A DNA stretch of 64,000 nucleotides. Origin: Paracoccus gahaiensis. Its GTDB lineage: Bacteria; Pseudomonadota; Alphaproteobacteria; Rhodobacterales; Rhodobacteraceae. A model generated the notes under the pieces. The model worked only from the letters and a program-made list of their open reading frames with translations. It did no database searches and was not told the origin of the DNA. The DNA lies in contig NZ_SUNI01000016.1 of NCBI RefSeq assembly GCF_005048225.1, positions 47,774 through 111,773 of the forward strand. The letters are read 5' to 3'. Each line of letters starts with the position of its first letter. Position 1 is the first letter of the stretch. The translations under genes and the position numbers were made by a program. This document shows, piece after piece, positions 34,559 to 42,976 of this stretch.

Positions 34559-35617
34559 TCAATATGGCAGGGGATGGGCCCGGTGCAGCCGCTCGATGCC
34601 CCGGCGCAGCTCGTCGGGCAGGTCGCGCCCCAGCCCGGCGATCAGGTGGCGCAGCTGTTCCATCGTGGTCGCGCCGATGATCGGCACCACCTTGAAGGGC
34701 CGCGTTAGCTGCCAGGCGATGGCCATGTGGACCACGTCCCAGCCATGTTCGGCGGCCAGCGCGCCATAGGCCTCGGCCGCCGCCAGACCGCGATCGGTCT
34801 TGCGGCCGCCCAGGTTGCCCTGCCCGCCGGTGGCCTTGTCGACCGCCGCCCGGCTGCCCTCGGGCAGCGCGCCACCCGTGTACTTGCCGGTCAGCAGCCC
34901 GGCCGCCAGCGGCGAGTAGGACAGGAGCGTCACGTCCTCGTTCACCGCCGTCTCGGCCAGATCGGTGTCATAGAGGCGATAGAGCGGCGAGTATTCGTTC
35001 TGGATCGCCGCCATGCGCGGCCCGCCCGTGCGGTCGGCCACGTCGCACCAGCGCGCCAGCCCCCAGGCCGATTCGTTGGACAGGCCCACGGCGCGCAGCT
35101 TGCCCGCCGCGACCGCGTCGGTCATCGCGCCCAGCACGTCCTGCATGTGGTCCAGCGTCGCCGCCTTGTCCTGCCCCGAGGGGTCATAGGACCAGTTCTG
35201 CCGGAAGCCGTAGGATCCGCGCACCGGCCAGTGCAGCTGATACAGATCGATCCGGTCGGTCTGCAGCCGCCGCAGCGAGGCGTCAATGCCCGCGCGCACC
35301 GCCGCGCCGTCGAAGGGGGCGCCGTCACGGACCATCTGGCTGGGACCGGTGATCTTGGTGGCGATCTCGACCTGGTCGCGATGGCCGGTCCGCGCCAGCC
35401 AGCGACCGATGATCTCCTCGGACAGACCGATGGTCTCGCGCCGGACGGGGTTCACGGGATACATCTCGGCGCAGTCCATGAAGGTCATCCCGACCTCCAG
35501 CGCCGCGTCCATCTGCGCATGGGCCACGGCCTCCTCGGTCTGGTTGCCGAAGGTCATGGTGCCCAGGCAGATGCGGCTGACCTCGACCTCGCTGCCGCCC
35601 AGTGTCACACGATCCAT
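34559..35617 (-). CDS. Aldo/keto reductase (Tas/Gpr type)
   Basis: A 352-residue NADPH-dependent oxidoreductase of the AKR superfamily. Family blocks are GTMTFGNQTEEAVAH, the tetrad Asp and Tyr in FMDCAEMYPVNP, DLYQLHWPVRGSYG and the cofactor-binding VPIIGATTMEQL. The pattern is closest to Tas-like proteins. The substrate is unknown. An unusual leader with a strong terminator lies 80-180 bases ahead of the start on the same strand and may control it by attenuation. Confidence 0.92.
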   Translation of the reverse strand: MDRVTLGGSEVEVSRICLGTMTFGNQTEEAVAHAQMDAALEVGMTFMDCAEMYPVNPVRRETIGLSEEIIGRWLARTGHRDQVEIATKITGPSQMVRDGAPFDGAAVRAGIDASLRRLQTDRIDLYQLHWPVRGSYGFRQNWSYDPSGQDKAATLDHMQDVLGAMTDAVAAGKLRAVGLSNESAWGLARWCDVADRTGGPRMAAIQNEYSPLYRLYDTDLAETAVNEDVTLLSYSPLAAGLLTGKYTGGALPEGSRAAVDKATGGQGNLGGRKTDRGLAAAEAYGALAAEHGWDVVHMAIAWQLTRPFKVVPIIGATTMEQLRHLIAGLGRDLPDELRRGIERLHRAHPLPY

Positions 35618-35695
35618 CCGATAGCCCCCTTGCCCTGAATTGCGCGCAAGCTAGCGGACGGGCCGTCAGGTGCAAGCCCCACCGGACACCGGATG

Positions 35696-35722
35696 AAAAA
35701 GAGGGCGCCCCGAAGGACGCCC
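35696..35722 (-). terminator. Strong Rho-independent terminator upstream of the aldo/keto reductase
   Basis: On the minus strand, GGGCGTCC-TTCG-GGGCGCCC is an eight-pair stem with a stable TTCG tetraloop, followed by TCTTTTT. This is the clearest intrinsic terminator in the window. There is no coding gene just upstream of it on the minus strand, so it ends a short transcript. Confidence 0.8.
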
Positions 35723-35800
35723 CCATTTCACCATGAAAACGCGGGTCATGCTGCCCGAAACCGATCAAACGGGTCCAAGCGACCCGCTCTCCCACCTAGG
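35696..35800 (-). ncRNA. Candidate small RNA or attenuator leader
   Basis: About 100 bases on the minus strand end in a strong terminator. They begin near CCTAGGTGGGAGAGCGGG and contain a hairpin CGGGTC-loop-GACCCG (35770-35786). I find no convincing open frame in it. It may be a free small RNA, or the 5' leader of the aldo/keto reductase gene whose start is 79 bases beyond the terminator. The 5' end is a guess, and I could not match it to a known RNA family. Confidence 0.45.
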
Positions 35801-35820
35801 TCGTGCCCCGCCCCGCGGCT

Positions 35821-35838
35821 ATAGCCCCATAAGGCTAT
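35821..35838. promoter_or_regulatory. Inverted repeat upstream of the LuxR-type gene
   Basis: ATAGCC-CCATAA-GGCTAT is a perfect six-base dyad with a six-base centre. It lies 116 bases before the LuxR-type ATG and just ahead of the candidate small RNA on the opposite strand. The size suits a LuxR-family operator, though the bases do not match the classic lux box. Confidence 0.35.
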
Positions 35839-35953
35839 GTTGCGCTTGAGCCACGTCCCCCCGCCCCGGCGCAGTCGGCTGTTGTGGCAGGGCGCGGCGG
35901 CGCATTATGGACCCCTCCGATCCCCCTCCCCGTTCCAACAGGTGACAGCGCCC

Positions 35954-36655
35954 ATGACTTTGCCCCCCCAAAACCGGGCCACGACCGCACGTCTGGAAGA
36001 GATCGAGGAGGCGCTGGCGCAGCTCGCCCCGCGCGGCTTCACCCTGGGGCTGCACATCCGCTATTCCCGCCCCGTGCGCCGGGTGTCCACCTATCCCTCG
36101 CAGTGGATCCAGACCTACACGCAGCGCAATCTGGGGGTGGGCGATCCGATGATGATCTGGTGCGTGATGCATCAGGGCAGCATCGCGTGGGGCGACCTGG
36201 TCCGTCTGATGCCCGATCCGCTGGACGTGATGGGTCAGGCCCGCGCGCATGGGCTGGCCTTCGGCGTGGCCCTGTCGCATGGGCCGGCCATGTCGCGATC
36301 CTATATCGGCGCCGCCCATGCCGACCGCGACTTCACGGCGACCGAGATCGCCCGGGTGGGCGCCCTGCTGCGCGAGGCGCATGACCTGCTGGACCGGGAC
36401 ACGGCGCTGCGCCCGATCCTCGTCGCCGCGCTGGAGACGATCGCCTGTGGCATGACCTACGAGCAGGCCTGCGAGGCGCTCGGCATCTCGCGCACGGCGC
36501 TGCGCTATCGGCTGCGCAAGGCGCGCGAGGTGCTGGGCGCCGAGGACAACCCGCAGGCCGTCAGGAAGGCCATCGATGCGGGGCTCCTGAACGGGATCAG
36601 CCTGTCGGGGCTCAGCAAGGGGATGCCGACCGGGCCCGAGGGCGGGGGCGACTGA
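35954..36655 (+). CDS. LuxR-type regulator with autoinducer-binding domain (solo)
   Basis: A 233-residue transcription factor. The N-terminal half (about 15-150) looks like an acyl-homoserine-lactone-binding domain, with a Trp-rich patch (WIQTYTQRNLGVGDPMMIWC) and GLAFGVALSHGPAMSRS. The C-terminus has a helix-turn-helix (TYEQACEALGISRTALRYRLRKAREVL cut into helix blocks). No luxI synthase gene is near, so it would sense a signal made elsewhere. ATG 35954 is preferred; an upstream in-frame ATG at 35837 falls inside the inverted repeat region. Confidence 0.82.
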   Translation: MTLPPQNRATTARLEEIEEALAQLAPRGFTLGLHIRYSRPVRRVSTYPSQWIQTYTQRNLGVGDPMMIWCVMHQGSIAWGDLVRLMPDPLDVMGQARAHGLAFGVALSHGPAMSRSYIGAAHADRDFTATEIARVGALLREAHDLLDRDTALRPILVAALETIACGMTYEQACEALGISRTALRYRLRKAREVLGAEDNPQAVRKAIDAGLLNGISLSGLSKGMPTGPEGGGD

Positions 36656-36683
36656 TCCCCCGCGCCGGTCTGGCGCCGCCGGC

Positions 36684-38186
36684 TCAGGTCTTCGCGCGCT
36701 TGCGCCGCCAGGGACGGTGGCGGGGCCAGTGCCATTTGCGGAACAACCCGCGCTTGCCCAGGGGCTCGAAGATCTTGTCGGGCCCCTCGGGGTCCAGGAT
36801 CTCGTTGTCGGCCAGCCAGGTCTCGAATCCCGACAGTTCCGGGATCTCGTAGGGGATCAGCGTGCGCCCCTGCCCGCGCGGGCCGCGCGCCGCCTCGATC
36901 GTGGCGATCAGGCTGTGGTCCTGCGCCGCGATGGCCTCGGCCACCGCCGCGTGATCCCGGGCCAGATGCTCGGCCAGCAGGTCGTCGCGCAACTGCAGGA
37001 TGCGGCGACGCGTCGCCTCGGCCCCGGGCCGTTCGGCGGCCAGCAGCACGTCGCATTCCGTGTCCAGCCGCAGCGAGCGGTTGTTGAAGTTCGACGAACC
37101 GACCCGAAGATAGGTGTCGTCGACGATCATCACCTTGGCATGGACATAGATCTCGGCGCCCTTGTCGGTCACCGGGTGATAGATGCGGAAGCGCCCGCGA
37201 TGATCCAGCCGCTGCAGCGCCTCGACCAGGCGGGCGCGGGCGGTGTCCATCGCCATCGGCTCCAGCCAGCCCTCGGCGCTGATGGGATTGATGATGACGA
37301 TCTCGGGTGGGTCCTCCTCGATCAGGCGCCGGGCGATGGCCTGGGCGATCTTGCGCGAGGCGAAGTACTGGCTCTCGGCATAGATGACCTTCTGCGCCCG
37401 GGCGATCAGGTCCAGATACATCTGCTCGATCTCGAAGCTGGGCGTCACGTCCGCGATCTCGGGCCGGGTGCGCGAGATGGCCAGGGGCACGTCGCGGAAC
37501 ATCGGCGTCAGGATGTCGGGCCAGCAGCCCTGCACGTCGGGAACCGAGGGCAGTTCCTCGCCCGAGGCGATGCGCCAGCGGTCGCGCGCCAGATCGCCAA
37601 GCGCGCGGGCGGCGGGCCCGTCGAAGGCGCTGGTCGCGTCGTGCCAGGGTTTCATCGGCGCGCCGCGCGGGCTGACGCGGCGCGGGTCGTCGTCCAGATG
37701 GTCGCGCGTGTCCCACCGGCCCTCGGTCATGTCGATGCCGCCGCAGAAGGCCAGGCAGTCGTCGATCACCACGATCTTCTGGTGGTGCGAGCTGGCGAAG
37801 GGGTGCTTGCCGTCCAGCCGCAGCGTGATGCGCGGATGCATCTTCCAGCGCAGGATGGTCATCAGGGTCGAGCCGCGAAAGATCGACTTGAACGCGCCGG
37901 TGTCCCACCGCAGCAGCCGCACATGCAGCGAGGGCCGCCGCCGTGCCAGCCACATGATGAAATCGCCCAGGGCCGCAGGGCCGCCATCGTCCGAGGCATC
38001 GCCCAGATGGATGCGGGCGTCGAAATCCCATCCGATCATCAGGATCGAATGGCGCGCCTGCGCCATGGCCTGCCGCACGGCGCGGAAATATTCGTCGGCG
38101 TCCGCGATGACGGTGAAGCGCGAGGTCTGCTCGACCCGCCAGCAGTTCCATCCCGGTCGGGTCAGCCGGTCACTCGAAGCATCCAT
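36684..38186 (-). CDS. Phospholipase D-like protein (cardiolipin synthase-related)
   Basis: A 500-residue protein with two HKD motifs, the mark of the PLD superfamily: HHQKIVVIDD with His135, Lys137 and Asp142, and YVHAKVMIVDD near residue 350. It lacks N-terminal membrane helices found in most cardiolipin synthases, so a soluble or peripheral enzyme acting on phosphatidyl groups is more likely. Extra blocks such as WKMHPRITLRLDGKHPF recur in this subfamily. The exact substrate is unknown. It stands between the LuxR gene and the tetronate operon. Confidence 0.88.
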   Translation of the reverse strand: MDASSDRLTRPGWNCWRVEQTSRFTVIADADEYFRAVRQAMAQARHSILMIGWDFDARIHLGDASDDGGPAALGDFIMWLARRRPSLHVRLLRWDTGAFKSIFRGSTLMTILRWKMHPRITLRLDGKHPFASSHHQKIVVIDDCLAFCGGIDMTEGRWDTRDHLDDDPRRVSPRGAPMKPWHDATSAFDGPAARALGDLARDRWRIASGEELPSVPDVQGCWPDILTPMFRDVPLAISRTRPEIADVTPSFEIEQMYLDLIARAQKVIYAESQYFASRKIAQAIARRLIEEDPPEIVIINPISAEGWLEPMAMDTARARLVEALQRLDHRGRFRIYHPVTDKGAEIYVHAKVMIVDDTYLRVGSSNFNNRSLRLDTECDVLLAAERPGAEATRRRILQLRDDLLAEHLARDHAAVAEAIAAQDHSLIATIEAARGPRGQGRTLIPYEIPELSGFETWLADNEILDPEGPDKIFEPLGKRGLFRKWHWPRHRPWRRKRAKT

Positions 38187-38338
38187 CCGTTGCGTCTATC
38201 CTGTTGCCATCGCTTGAATTATCGGCGCCGTGCCGGAAGGCGGCAACCGGGCCGAAAGCGCAACACCGTCGCCGGGATTTCGTTCCGCCGCGAAGGCCCG
38301 GGCGGACGGGGCGGGGCGTGGGCCCCGCCCCTCTGTCC

Positions 38339-39736
38339 TCAGCCGAACAGCGCGTTGCAGATCAGCAGCATCGCCAGCGAGGATCCCCATGCCAGCGTGG
38401 TCGGCACCGACCACAGCAGCATCTGATGCTTGGCCTGCTTCACGCCCAGCATCCGGTTGATGACCCAGAAATAGCTGTCGTTGAAATAGCCGAAGACCAT
38501 CGACCCGATGGCCGCCGCCTGGGCCGCGAAGACCATGTTCACGTCCGGCATTCCCACCAGGATTGGGGCCGAGATCGACGCCCCGGTGATCATCGCCACC
38601 GTGCCCGAGCCCTGGATCAGCCGCACCAGCGACGAGATGACGAAGGGGATCAGAACCGCCGGGATGGCCAGCCCGGCCACCGCCTGCCCGATCACGTCGC
38701 CCGCGCCGCTGTCGCGCAGGACCGAACCCAGGGCCCCGCCCGCACCGGTCACCAGCAGGATGATGCCGGCGCTTTCCACGCCCTGCTCCATATAGCCCAG
38801 CACCTCGTCGCGGGGACGGCCCGGCAGCAGGGTATAGATCGACACCAGAAGGCCGATGGCCACCGCGATCACCGGATTGCCGAAGAAGGACATCGCCTGC
38901 ACCAGGAAGCTGGTCTCAAGCTCGGGGTTGTCCGATCCGCGCACCAGGGTCGTGGCGATGGTGTTGAGAAAGATCAGCACGATCGGCAGGACCAGCGGCA
39001 GCACCGACAGGCCCAGGGACGGCAGGACCTTCTGGCGGTCGTCCACGGCCTCCTCGAACTGGCGATAGGCGGCGGACAGGTCCTCTCCGGTGTCGGTCTG
39101 GATCATCCGCTCGATCCGGGGGCCCATGGCGCGGGCATAGAAGACGATGACCGCCATGCCGGGGATCGTGAAGACCACGCCCCACAGGATCATCAGACCC
39201 AGATCGACGTCGAAGATGCCCGCGACGCCCAGGGGACCGGGGGTCGGCGGCACGGCATGGTGGGTCAGCATCAGCCCGCCCGCCAGCGCGATGCCAAGCG
39301 TCAGCACCGATTTGCCGGACGACCGCGCCAGCGCCTTGACCAGCGGCGACAGGATCACGAAGGCGCTGTCGCAGAAGATCGGGATCGACACGATATAGCC
39401 CGTCAGGACCATCGCCCAATCCTCGCGCTTCTTGCCGACCCACCGGATCAGCGAATAGGCCATCTGCTCGGCCGCGCCCGACACCTCGAGGATGCGGCCC
39501 ATCATCACGCCGAAGCCGATGACCAGGCCGATGGTCGACAGCGTGCGGCCGAAGCCGGTGGTGATCGAGGTGATCACCTCGGCAGGCAGCATGCCGCCGA
39601 TCAGCCCCGAGACCGAGGCCGCGATGATCAGCGCGATGATCGCGTGGACCTTGGTCTTCACGACCAGAAAGATCAGCAGGAAGATGGCAAAGCCCAACCC
39701 CGCGATCAATTGGAACTCCATTCCCGGTTCAGCCAT
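38339..39736 (-). CDS. GntP-family gluconate/tetronate proton symporter
   Basis: A 465-residue polytopic protein with about twelve helices, of the gluconate:H+ symporter family. Recognisable blocks are GFGRTLSTIGLVIGFG, SIPIFCDSAFVILSPL, LTHHAVPPTPGPLGVAG and GSGTVAMITGA. It is the last gene of the four-carbon acid sugar operon, 94 bases after denD, so it probably imports threonate, erythronate or a related acid rather than gluconate. Confidence 0.92.
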   Translation of the reverse strand: MAEPGMEFQLIAGLGFAIFLLIFLVVKTKVHAIIALIIAASVSGLIGGMLPAEVITSITTGFGRTLSTIGLVIGFGVMMGRILEVSGAAEQMAYSLIRWVGKKREDWAMVLTGYIVSIPIFCDSAFVILSPLVKALARSSGKSVLTLGIALAGGLMLTHHAVPPTPGPLGVAGIFDVDLGLMILWGVVFTIPGMAVIVFYARAMGPRIERMIQTDTGEDLSAAYRQFEEAVDDRQKVLPSLGLSVLPLVLPIVLIFLNTIATTLVRGSDNPELETSFLVQAMSFFGNPVIAVAIGLLVSIYTLLPGRPRDEVLGYMEQGVESAGIILLVTGAGGALGSVLRDSGAGDVIGQAVAGLAIPAVLIPFVISSLVRLIQGSGTVAMITGASISAPILVGMPDVNMVFAAQAAAIGSMVFGYFNDSYFWVINRMLGVKQAKHQMLLWSVPTTLAWGSSLAMLLICNALFG

Positions 39737-39830
39737 GGCAGTCTCCTCCTCGGCGCGCCCGGTCTGCGGGTCGCGTCCCTTGTGTCAGAATGTGGTGCAG
39801 ACCCACCCTCCCGGCGGGTCGGGCGGTGGT

Positions 39831-40769
39831 TCAGGCGGCGGCGACCTCGTCCAGATACTGGCGCAGGACGGCGTCGAAATCGGCATCGGCGGCGAAGCCC
39901 AGGGCATCCGCGCGCGCCACGTCGAAGGCGCCGGGCCAGCTGCAGACGATGGCCTCGACGCGCGGGTCGCGGGTCAGCGTGACGCGGGCGCGGGCCGGGG
40001 CGCCGGCCAGCCGTTCCAGCGCGTCCAGCATTTGGGCGGGCGTCACGGTGATGCCGGGCAGGTCCAGCACGCGGTGCAGGCCGATGGCGGCGCTGTCCAG
40101 ACGGGCGGCACGCAGCAGATTGGCGATCGCCGTGCCGGGCGACGAGATCCAAAGCCGCGTGTCCACCGGCACCGGGCAGTCCGAGGGCAGGCCCGCCACC
40201 GGTTCGCGGATGATGCCCGACACGAAGGACGAGGCGGCGGAATTGGGCGCGCCGGGGCGCACGCAGATCGTGGGCAGGCGCACGGTCAGCCCGTCCACGA
40301 ACCCCTTGCGGCTGTATTCGCTGACCAGCAGCTCGCCGATGGCCTTGCCGCAGCCATAGGAGGATTGCGGCAGGGTCGCCATCGTCTCGGGCACGACCTC
40401 GGGCATCTGCCCGCCGAAGACCGCCAGCGAGCTGGTGAAGACGAAACGCGGCGGGCGTGGCAGGCGGCGGCACTGTTCCAGGATCAGCCGCGTCGCATCG
40501 ACGTTGATGTGCAGCCCGGTGTCGAAATCCTCCTCGGACTGACCCGACAGGACGGCGGCCAGGTGATAGACCACGTCGGCCCCCTCGCCCAGGGCCTGCG
40601 CCACCGTGTCGGCGTCGTCGATGGAGCCGATGACGCTGGTGACGCGGGGGTCGTCCAGCGGACAGGCCACCCGGTCCAGCGACACGATGCGCCCGGCCCC
40701 GTCCGCCAGCAGCGCCGCGATCAGGCGGCTGCCCAGAAATCCGGCTCCGCCGGTGACAACGATCTTCAT
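39831..40769 (-). CDS. denD: D-erythronate dehydrogenase DenD (NAD-dependent epimerase/dehydratase fold)
   Basis: Would oxidise D-erythronate at C2 to 2-oxo-tetronate. The 312-residue short-chain-type protein begins MKIVVTGGAGFLGSRLI (NAD site GGAGFLG) and has FTSSLAVFGG, the Ser of the triad, and YGCGKAIGE carrying Tyr-x-x-x-Lys. The combination with OtnI, OtnC, OtnK and LtnD matches the acid-sugar pathway in which DenD is known. Two bases separate it from the regulator gene. Confidence 0.9.
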   Translation of the reverse strand: MKIVVTGGAGFLGSRLIAALLADGAGRIVSLDRVACPLDDPRVTSVIGSIDDADTVAQALGEGADVVYHLAAVLSGQSEEDFDTGLHINVDATRLILEQCRRLPRPPRFVFTSSLAVFGGQMPEVVPETMATLPQSSYGCGKAIGELLVSEYSRKGFVDGLTVRLPTICVRPGAPNSAASSFVSGIIREPVAGLPSDCPVPVDTRLWISSPGTAIANLLRAARLDSAAIGLHRVLDLPGITVTPAQMLDALERLAGAPARARVTLTRDPRVEAIVCSWPGAFDVARADALGFAADADFDAVLRQYLDEVAAA

Positions 40770-40771
40770 GG

Positions 40772-41563
40772 CTATCCTTCCTTGATGTCGGGGTCCGGCG
40801 CGCTGTCGGCCAGGATCACCTCGGCGCCCGTCTCGCGCAGGGCGCGGGCCTGACCGGCGTCGATCCGGTCGTCGGTCACGATCGTGTCCAGCGCCGAAAG
40901 CGCCAGGATGTTCACCGCCGCCACCGCGCCGTATTTCGTCGAATCCGACACCAGCACCGACCGCCGGGCCTGCCGCACCGCGACCCGCTTGACCGCCGCC
41001 TTGGCCTCGGAGGGCGAACTCAGCCCCGACAGCGTCCAGGACGAGGTCGAGATGAAGGCGATGTCATAGTTGAACCGCGCCAGCGCCTCGGAGGCGGCAT
41101 CGCCCACGCAGGACTGGTTGGCACGCTCGACCAGCCCGCCGCTGTGATAGAGGGTGCAGCCGGAATGCTCGGACAGGAAGGCGCAGATCACCAGATCGTT
41201 GGTCACCACCGTCAGGTCGCGCCGGTCCGCGATCCGCCGCGCCAGTTCCAGCAAAGTGGTGCCCGCGTCCAGATAGATCACCATGCCGTCCTCGACCAGG
41301 GCGGCGGCCACGCGGCTGACGGCGCTTTTCTGGGCGGTGTTGATCGCCATCTTCTGCAGATGCGGCAGCTCCTGCGCCAGCCGGCGCGACAGGCGCACGC
41401 CGCCGGTGACCGAACTGACGCGCCCGGCCCCCTCCAGCGCCTGAATGTCGCGGCGCACGGTCATGTGCGACACGCCCAGGCGGTCCATCAGGTCCGCGAT
41501 GCTGACCACATCACGTTCGGCCAGGCAGGACAGGATGACATGCTGGCGCTCGGCCGGGATCAT
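40772..41563 (-). CDS. DeoR-family transcriptional regulator
   Basis: A 263-residue sugar-responsive repressor. The N-terminal winged helix is typical (ERQHVILSCLAERDVVSIADL, with SHMTVRRDIQAL), and the C-terminal DeoR sensor domain has YLDAGTTLLELARR and VTNDLVICAFL. It lies inside the tetronate operon, overlapping otnI by four bases, so it probably controls its own operon in response to a phosphorylated acid sugar. A candidate operator (ATCACA repeats) is ahead of ltnD. Confidence 0.9.
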   Translation of the reverse strand: MIPAERQHVILSCLAERDVVSIADLMDRLGVSHMTVRRDIQALEGAGRVSSVTGGVRLSRRLAQELPHLQKMAINTAQKSAVSRVAAALVEDGMVIYLDAGTTLLELARRIADRRDLTVVTNDLVICAFLSEHSGCTLYHSGGLVERANQSCVGDAASEALARFNYDIAFISTSSWTLSGLSSPSEAKAAVKRVAVRQARRSVLVSDSTKYGAVAAVNILALSALDTIVTDDRIDAGQARALRETGAEVILADSAPDPDIKEG

Positions 41564-42348
41564 GGGCGCGCGTCGAGCCAGGGGGCGGCCCAGCCCAGAC
41601 CCTCCTCGGTGCCGGCGCGCGGGTTGTACTCGCAGCCCAGCCAGCCGTCGAAGCCCACCCGGTCGAAGGCGGCGAAGATCTCGGGATAGGCCAGTTCCCC
41701 GCTGTCGGGCTCGTGCCGGTCGGGGACGCCCGCGATCTGGACATGGCCATAGGCGCCCTTCATGCGCTCGATCCGGCGGATGATGTCGCCGTCCATGATC
41801 TGCGTGTGATAGACGTCGAACTGCAGCAGGACGTTGCGGCGATCCAAGGCGGCGATCAGCGCGAGCGTGGGGTCCTGATGCGCCAGGAAATATCCCGGCA
41901 CGTCGCGGGTGTTCAGCGGCTCGATGGACAGGTCCAGCCCCGCCCGCCCGGCCATGTCGGCGGCCAGACGCATGTTGTCGATCCAGACGGCTTCGCAGGC
42001 GGCGGGGTCGGGCTCGTCCGCCACGATCCCCGACATGACATGGATGCGCGGGCAGCCCAGGCCCGCGGCATAGTCGACGGCCTTGGCCACGCTCGCCTCG
42101 AATTCGGCGCGCTTGGCGGGGCGGGCGGCAAAGCCGCGCTCTCCGCCGGCCCAATCCCCGGCCGGCGCGTTGATCAGGGTCAGGGACAGGCTGTTGCGGT
42201 CCAGCGCCGCCTTGACCGTCTCGATCGGGTGGTCATAGGGAAACAGGAACTCGACGGCCTGGAACCCCGCCGCCCCGGCCCGGTCGAACCGGTCCAGAAA
42301 GGGCGCGTCGGTGAACAGCATCGACAGGTTGGCGGCGATCCGGGTCAT
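41560..42348 (-). CDS. otnI: 2-oxo-tetronate isomerase OtnI (hydroxypyruvate isomerase family)
   Basis: Would interconvert 2-oxo- and 3-oxo-tetronate. The 262 residues form a TIM-barrel AP-endonuclease-2-like protein: NLSMLFTDAPFLDRFDRAGAAGF near the N-terminus, LSIEPLNTRDVPGYF with a metal-ligand Glu, and LLQFDVYHTQIMDGD with His/Asp ligands. These are the Hyi/OtnI motifs; the operon context favours OtnI over a hydroxypyruvate isomerase. It starts one base after the otnC stop. Confidence 0.92.
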   Translation of the reverse strand: MTRIAANLSMLFTDAPFLDRFDRAGAAGFQAVEFLFPYDHPIETVKAALDRNSLSLTLINAPAGDWAGGERGFAARPAKRAEFEASVAKAVDYAAGLGCPRIHVMSGIVADEPDPAACEAVWIDNMRLAADMAGRAGLDLSIEPLNTRDVPGYFLAHQDPTLALIAALDRRNVLLQFDVYHTQIMDGDIIRRIERMKGAYGHVQIAGVPDRHEPDSGELAYPEIFAAFDRVGFDGWLGCEYNPRAGTEEGLGWAAPWLDARP

Positions 42349-42349
42349 G

Positions 42350-42976
42350 TCAGTATCCCCCTTGCAGGTCGGCGATCTCGGCTTCGGTCAGGTAGTGCAA
42401 CTCGCGGCCCTGCAGGATGAACTGCAGCTTGGCGGTCTCTTCCAGCTCTTCGGCATTGTTCACGGCATCGTCGATGTCGCGGCCCAGCACCACGACCCCA
42501 TGCGAGGCCAGCAGGAAGGCCTGCGCCCGGCTGCCCTGCGCGGCCTGCGCCAGATCCCGGCCGATCTGCGGCGATCCGGGGCGGGCATAGGGGATGACCG
42601 GCATATGGCCGATGCGCATGACGTAATAGGGGGTGAAGGGCCGAATGGCATTGTCGCGCGGCAGCCCCTCGAGGCAGGACAGCGCGGTCAGATAGGTCGA
42701 GTGCAGGTGCACGATGGCCCCCGCCTCGGGGCGCACGTCATAGAGCGCGCGGTGAAAGGCAAATTCCTTGGAGGGCTTCGGCCCCGGCAGCGGCACCCCG
42801 TCCGCCCCGATCACCGACAGCGCGTCTGCCGACAGCCGCCCCAGGGAACTGCCGGTCGGCGTGACGATGAACCCGCCCGCCGCGTCGCGGACCGAGACAT
42901 TGCCCGCCCCGCCCACCGAATAGCCCCGGTCGAACAGCGACTTGCACAGCAGCACCATGCGCTCGGCGGCACTCAT
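42350..42976 (-). CDS. otnC: 3-oxo-tetronate 4-phosphate decarboxylase OtnC (class II aldolase family)
   Basis: Removes CO2 from 3-oxo-tetronate 4-phosphate to give dihydroxyacetone phosphate. The 208-residue protein has the class II aldolase/adducin fold: GGAGNVSVRD, TPTGSSLG, PSKEFAFHRALY with catalytic Glu, the zinc ligands in VHLHSTYL, and a third His in LASHGVVV. ATG 42976 overlaps the otnK stop by four bases, which sets the start. Confidence 0.93.
   Translation of the reverse strand: MSAAERMVLLCKSLFDRGYSVGGAGNVSVRDAAGGFIVTPTGSSLGRLSADALSVIGADGVPLPGPKPSKEFAFHRALYDVRPEAGAIVHLHSTYLTALSCLEGLPRDNAIRPFTPYYVMRIGHMPVIPYARPGSPQIGRDLAQAAQGSRAQAFLLASHGVVVLGRDIDDAVNNAEELEETAKLQFILQGRELHYLTEAEIADLQGGY

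Noticed and set aside
41883..41905. A further AAATATCC string
   Set aside because: It lies within otnI as ordinary coding sequence and lacks the flanking box and hairpin.
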